A stretch of 64,000 nt of DNA from Candidatus Gastranaerophilales bacterium. Its GTDB lineage: Bacteria; Cyanobacteriota; Vampirovibrionia; Gastranaerophilales; Gastranaerophilaceae. Position numbers and translations under genes: made by a program. Numbering within the stretch: position 1 is the first letter of the stretch; every line of letters begins with the position of its first letter. The stretch lies in assembly GCA_905234865.1 (NCBI GenBank), contig CAJOJE010000002.1, forward strand, positions 1-64,000, given 5' to 3'. The notes beneath the pieces were generated by a model. The model searched no databases. It was not told the origin of the DNA and saw only the letters and a program-made list of their open reading frames with translations. Below are positions 61,346 through 64,000 of the stretch, one piece after another.

Positions 61346-63682
61346 CTATTTGACATATTCAATTACGACAAACCCTGCTTGACCCGCAGCGCCCGAACCG
61401 CCTCCGAGTTTTATCGAGTATCCTCCGCCGCCGCCGCCTGTACCGCCTGAACCATAGTTACCCGATTTTGGATCGGGTTTTTGATAAGTTGCCGTTGCAC
61501 CGTTATTGTGTTCATCTCTAACACACCCTTCAAAATAATGAGCGACTTTATGTGCCGTATAAGGAAAACTTCTGGCAAAAGTACCTTCCTCACTATTAGT
61601 GTATATTGTTTCCCGATAAGTATGCATTTTTACGCAACCATCACCCGTACAAGCCGAGAGGTCCGAATTAACGCAATTAGTACCGTCAAAATCCCAATTA
61701 CCACAACCGTATTGATCGCCGTTAAAATATCCGCCACAACCTGCTCTACCGCCAAAACCCGTAAAACCGCCAAGGCCACCGACGTATGCAATAGCTCTTG
61801 CGGAATCTATTTGTTTAGTATACCAAAAGCCGTTTTGTCTACCGTTAATCGAACCGAAATTGTGATTGTTATCATATGTATCATTACTAACTTGGGAGCT
61901 GCCTGAAACTACATTATTCCAATTCGTTCTTTCATATCCGCTAAAGCCGCCATGGGTATAATCCGTAGAGGATTTAGTTGCAGCACCGTTTCTATCAATC
62001 GTTTTATAGGGTTCTACATTAAAAATCGGATAATTTAACAGTTTTGTATAGCTGTTATCAACACTGCTCGGATATCCCGTCGTATTTGTAACATAGCTTC
62101 CGCCGTTCGTTACATAATTAACATAATTTGTATCTAAAGTAGGCGTAGCAATAGAACTATATGTTGATGAAGTAAACAATTTCGGTACATTTCTTCCTGA
62201 CTGACCTATTGCGCCGGGCGTACCGGTAGAAGTTGAATATTTGCCGCCAATACCTTGAGCACCGCCATTTACCATATAAATTACGTTACCCGAACTGTCA
62301 TATATTGCACTTGAAACTCCGCCCGTACCGTCTGAGCCGTTTGTAGGATTAGAACTTGTATATCCGCCTTTTCCGCCTGTACCGCCCGCACCTACTCTTA
62401 CATAATAAGTTTGCCCGGGAGTAACTTTTAAACGTTTTATTTTCACCATAGTGCCGCCTGCGCCGCCGCCGCCCGTTCCGCCTGCATCTTCTTCAACCCA
62501 GCTTGTATAAATGCACCCCGGCTCACCCTTTGTTGCACCAAAATACATTTTGGTCCAATCCTCATTACCGTCTACATTTAATAACGCTGTCGGCGTTGCA
62601 TTATTAACGGAGCAAATGCTTGCATTATCAGGACAAAGAAATATTCCGCTTTCTCCGATACCGCCTTGTCCGCATGTACCGTAACCCAGCGCTTGTCCGT
62701 CGGAAGAATGCGGAACACCGCCAAGCAAAGGTTGTTTATTCGCAACGCTGTATCCTGAATATACAAAAGAACCGTATTCTGCCCCATAACCCTGACGATA
62801 ATTTCTCATAGGAATATGGCACTTTTCAAAAAATGAGTTACCCCTTTGTTCGCTACCCTGAAATAAAGAAACATCTCCGTATGAGCAGCCGAAATATGCA
62901 TCGGTAGTTCCTGAAGTCAGAGCATAGTCCTCTCCTCTTTCATCTCCGAAACCGTTTATCCAGTATTGCGCCATATTGGTTGAATAATCCGTTTCAAACA
63001 TTTGAACGGAAAAACTGTACGGATCTCTAATCGTTTGATCGTCAACAAGTTTAATAGTTACCTGTTTTGGAGCTCTTATGCTTGCAATATGGCGATAACC
63101 GCCGATTAAAAATGAAGGCCATTCAAAATCGACAAGAGCCGGCGAAGTTCTTCCGCTTCTTGGAGCGCAATAAGTTCCGCCATATAAACATCTTCTTTCG
63201 CTAAAAGGTTCTCCGGCTTCACCGTAACCCGACATATAGTTTATTTTAAAATTCTTCATTCTTTCTGTGTACAGATTAATTGTTTCCATAACATCCGTTG
63301 TGGAAGCACCGTTCATTATAGAAGCACCTACAATATGTGCTTCTTTATCTATTGTTTTTCCGCCTGCAGCGCCGCCTCCGCCGCCGCCTCCCGCTACAAG
63401 AGTTAAATCAATGTAATTAACGCCTGTCGGAACAGTAAAAGCATATTCGGAGCACTTATTCGTTTCAATATAAGTTTCCGTTGAAGAACCGTCAGACACT
63501 GATGTTTGATAGCATACGTTATTTTTAGCATTATTTGAATCGGTATATGAATAAATTTCATAATGCCTATCTTTTATTGACGTTTTTTTTAAGAATAGCG
63601 GAGCTAAAGCTACAAGTCCGACGGACAATATTAATAAAGTTACTATAACTTCTGCAAGTGAAAAACTCTTTAATTGTTTCAT
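61346..63682 (-). CDS. Large glycine-rich prepilin-like surface protein (2)
   Basis: The 778-residue protein opens MKQLKSFSLAEVIVTLLILS, again a prepilin-like start with Ser before FSLAE. After a short Cys-containing stretch, YAFTVPTGVNYIDLTLV leads into AGGGGGGGAAGG, and the C terminus runs GSGGTGGGGGGYS to GFVVIEYVK. More Cys residues than in protein 1 (for example CGQGGIGESGIFLC) suggest disulfides. Same domain plan as its neighbour. No strong Shine-Dalgarno precedes the ATG, so it may be translated from an operon transcript. Confidence 0.75.
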   Translation of the reverse strand: MKQLKSFSLAEVIVTLLILSVGLVALAPLFLKKTSIKDRHYEIYSYTDSNNAKNNVCYQTSVSDGSSTETYIETNKCSEYAFTVPTGVNYIDLTLVAGGGGGGGAAGGKTIDKEAHIVGASIMNGASTTDVMETINLYTERMKNFKINYMSGYGEAGEPFSERRCLYGGTYCAPRSGRTSPALVDFEWPSFLIGGYRHIASIRAPKQVTIKLVDDQTIRDPYSFSVQMFETDYSTNMAQYWINGFGDERGEDYALTSGTTDAYFGCSYGDVSLFQGSEQRGNSFFEKCHIPMRNYRQGYGAEYGSFVYSGYSVANKQPLLGGVPHSSDGQALGYGTCGQGGIGESGIFLCPDNASICSVNNATPTALLNVDGNEDWTKMYFGATKGEPGCIYTSWVEEDAGGTGGGGAGGTMVKIKRLKVTPGQTYYVRVGAGGTGGKGGYTSSNPTNGSDGTGGVSSAIYDSSGNVIYMVNGGAQGIGGKYSTSTGTPGAIGQSGRNVPKLFTSSTYSSIATPTLDTNYVNYVTNGGSYVTNTTGYPSSVDNSYTKLLNYPIFNVEPYKTIDRNGAATKSSTDYTHGGFSGYERTNWNNVVSGSSQVSNDTYDNNHNFGSINGRQNGFWYTKQIDSARAIAYVGGLGGFTGFGGRAGCGGYFNGDQYGCGNWDFDGTNCVNSDLSACTGDGCVKMHTYRETIYTNSEEGTFARSFPYTAHKVAHYFEGCVRDEHNNGATATYQKPDPKSGNYGSGGTGGGGGGYSIKLGGGSGAAGQAGFVVIEYVK

Positions 63683-63705
63683 TTTTATTTAAGATTAAAC
63701 CTTTC

Positions 63706-64000
63706 TTACCTTGTCCAATCCAGCACAACATACCCCGGAGTGCCATTTGCGCCGTTTCCGCTTCTTTGTGTATTAATAAAACCGCCGCCCGAGCCTCCGT
63801 TTCCTGCTGAACCGTAATCTCTTTCAAGTACGTTCGGAAGAACTATCTCAAATTCTTCGGCATTTGGAGATGATACATTACAATGAGTAAAATATTTATT
63901 TATATCATAATATTGGTTATTTGATAAAGTAAAGGTATTCTTATATGTAGCATTCGTATAATTACCCGCTGAGTCCGTTCTGCCGTCAAAATTACCCATG
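63706..64000 (-). CDS. Glycine-rich protein (3), C-terminal part, cut by the window edge
   Basis: At least 98 codons are visible; the gene continues past position 64000. The end reads GSAGNGGSGGGFIN, then GANGTPGYVVLDWTR, the same closing pattern as proteins 1 and 2. It is the upstream member of the minus-strand tandem set, 23 bp before protein 2. The N terminus and any prepilin signal are outside the window. Confidence 0.7.
   Translation of the reverse strand, partial: MGNFDGRTDSAGNYTNATYKNTFTLSNNQYYDINKYFTHCNVSSPNAEEFEIVLPNVLERDYGSAGNGGSGGGFINTQRSGNGANGTPGYVVLDWTR

Noticed and set aside
58702-61593. Secondary frames inside the glycine-rich genes
   Set aside because: They are open because of biased codon use in Gly/Ser/Tyr-rich DNA. 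The main frame has a membrane segment, a start signal and homologous neighbours.
58700-63800. Possible DNA tandem repeats or CRISPR-like array in the Gly-rich region
   Set aside because: The repeated GCC/GCCGCC-type patches encode polyglycine and are irregular in spacing; there are no uniform repeats with unique spacers.

Overview
The window looks like chromosomal DNA of a low-GC, diderm, host-associated bacterium of the non-photosynthetic cyanobacterial lineage (Melainabacteria/Vampirovibrionia, probably Gastranaerophilales). This placement is an inference from several signs. NusB is of the long cyanobacterial type, starts MQARR, and is followed directly by ftsY, as in cyanobacteria. There is an LptB/LptFG pair, which implies an LPS-type outer membrane. 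A secreted three-SLH protein, a PilT ATPase, large glycine-rich prepilin-like proteins and an LL-diaminopimelate-aminotransferase-like enzyme are also present. No photosynthesis gene, rRNA, IS element or CRISPR array was seen.

Layout: 1-2030 holds an unassigned stretch, a small secreted protein and an orphan SPP1-type phage portal gene. 2114-7000 is nusB-ftsY, a GT4 glycosyltransferase and glyS. 7059-10172 is a superfamily 1 helicase fused to a Vsr/MTES_1575-like nuclease domain. 10228-16014 is a minus-strand run: phosphohexomutase, class I aminotransferase, hisH and an M49-type metallopeptidase. 16096-23354 has a Cys-cluster protein, alaS, a phosphodiester glycosidase, an SLH protein and a HEAT-like protein. 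23492-26517 is the transcription/translation block rpmG-tRNA-Trp-secE-nusG-rplK-rplA-gtrA, preceded by pilT.

28092-31777 holds a Lys/Glu-rich secreted protein, tRNA-Arg, purB and two small unknowns. 31869-35956 is an envelope operon: lptB, an LptF/G permease, a second phosphodiester glycosidase, a pilin-like protein, a thioesterase and a DedA-like protein. 36016-42381 includes a wHTH protein, leuD-leuB, gdhA, a secreted serpin-like protein with a DUF4145 membrane protein, and an Hsp20. 42480-52260 includes an MsbA-like exporter, a Nudix hydrolase, two small genes, an alternative sigma-70 factor, an OppF-like ATPase, a DnaJ-like protein with queE, two tandem thymidylate-kinase-like genes, a six-TM protein and miaA. 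52237-58523 is a ZAS/TM/TonB-like protein and the fatty-acid operon rpmF-plsX-fabH-fabD-fabG-ankyrin. 58679-64000 is a tandem set of three large glycine-rich prepilin-like surface proteins, the third cut by the window edge.

The most unusual material is the glycine-rich prepilin-like cluster, the serpin-like/DUF4145 pair, the helicase-nuclease fusion, the orphan portal and the predicted ZAS-TM-TonB transducer. Several genes appear to be leaderless, and extended -10 promoters (TGN-TATAAT-like) recur. All function calls are from reading motifs by eye; no database search was run.
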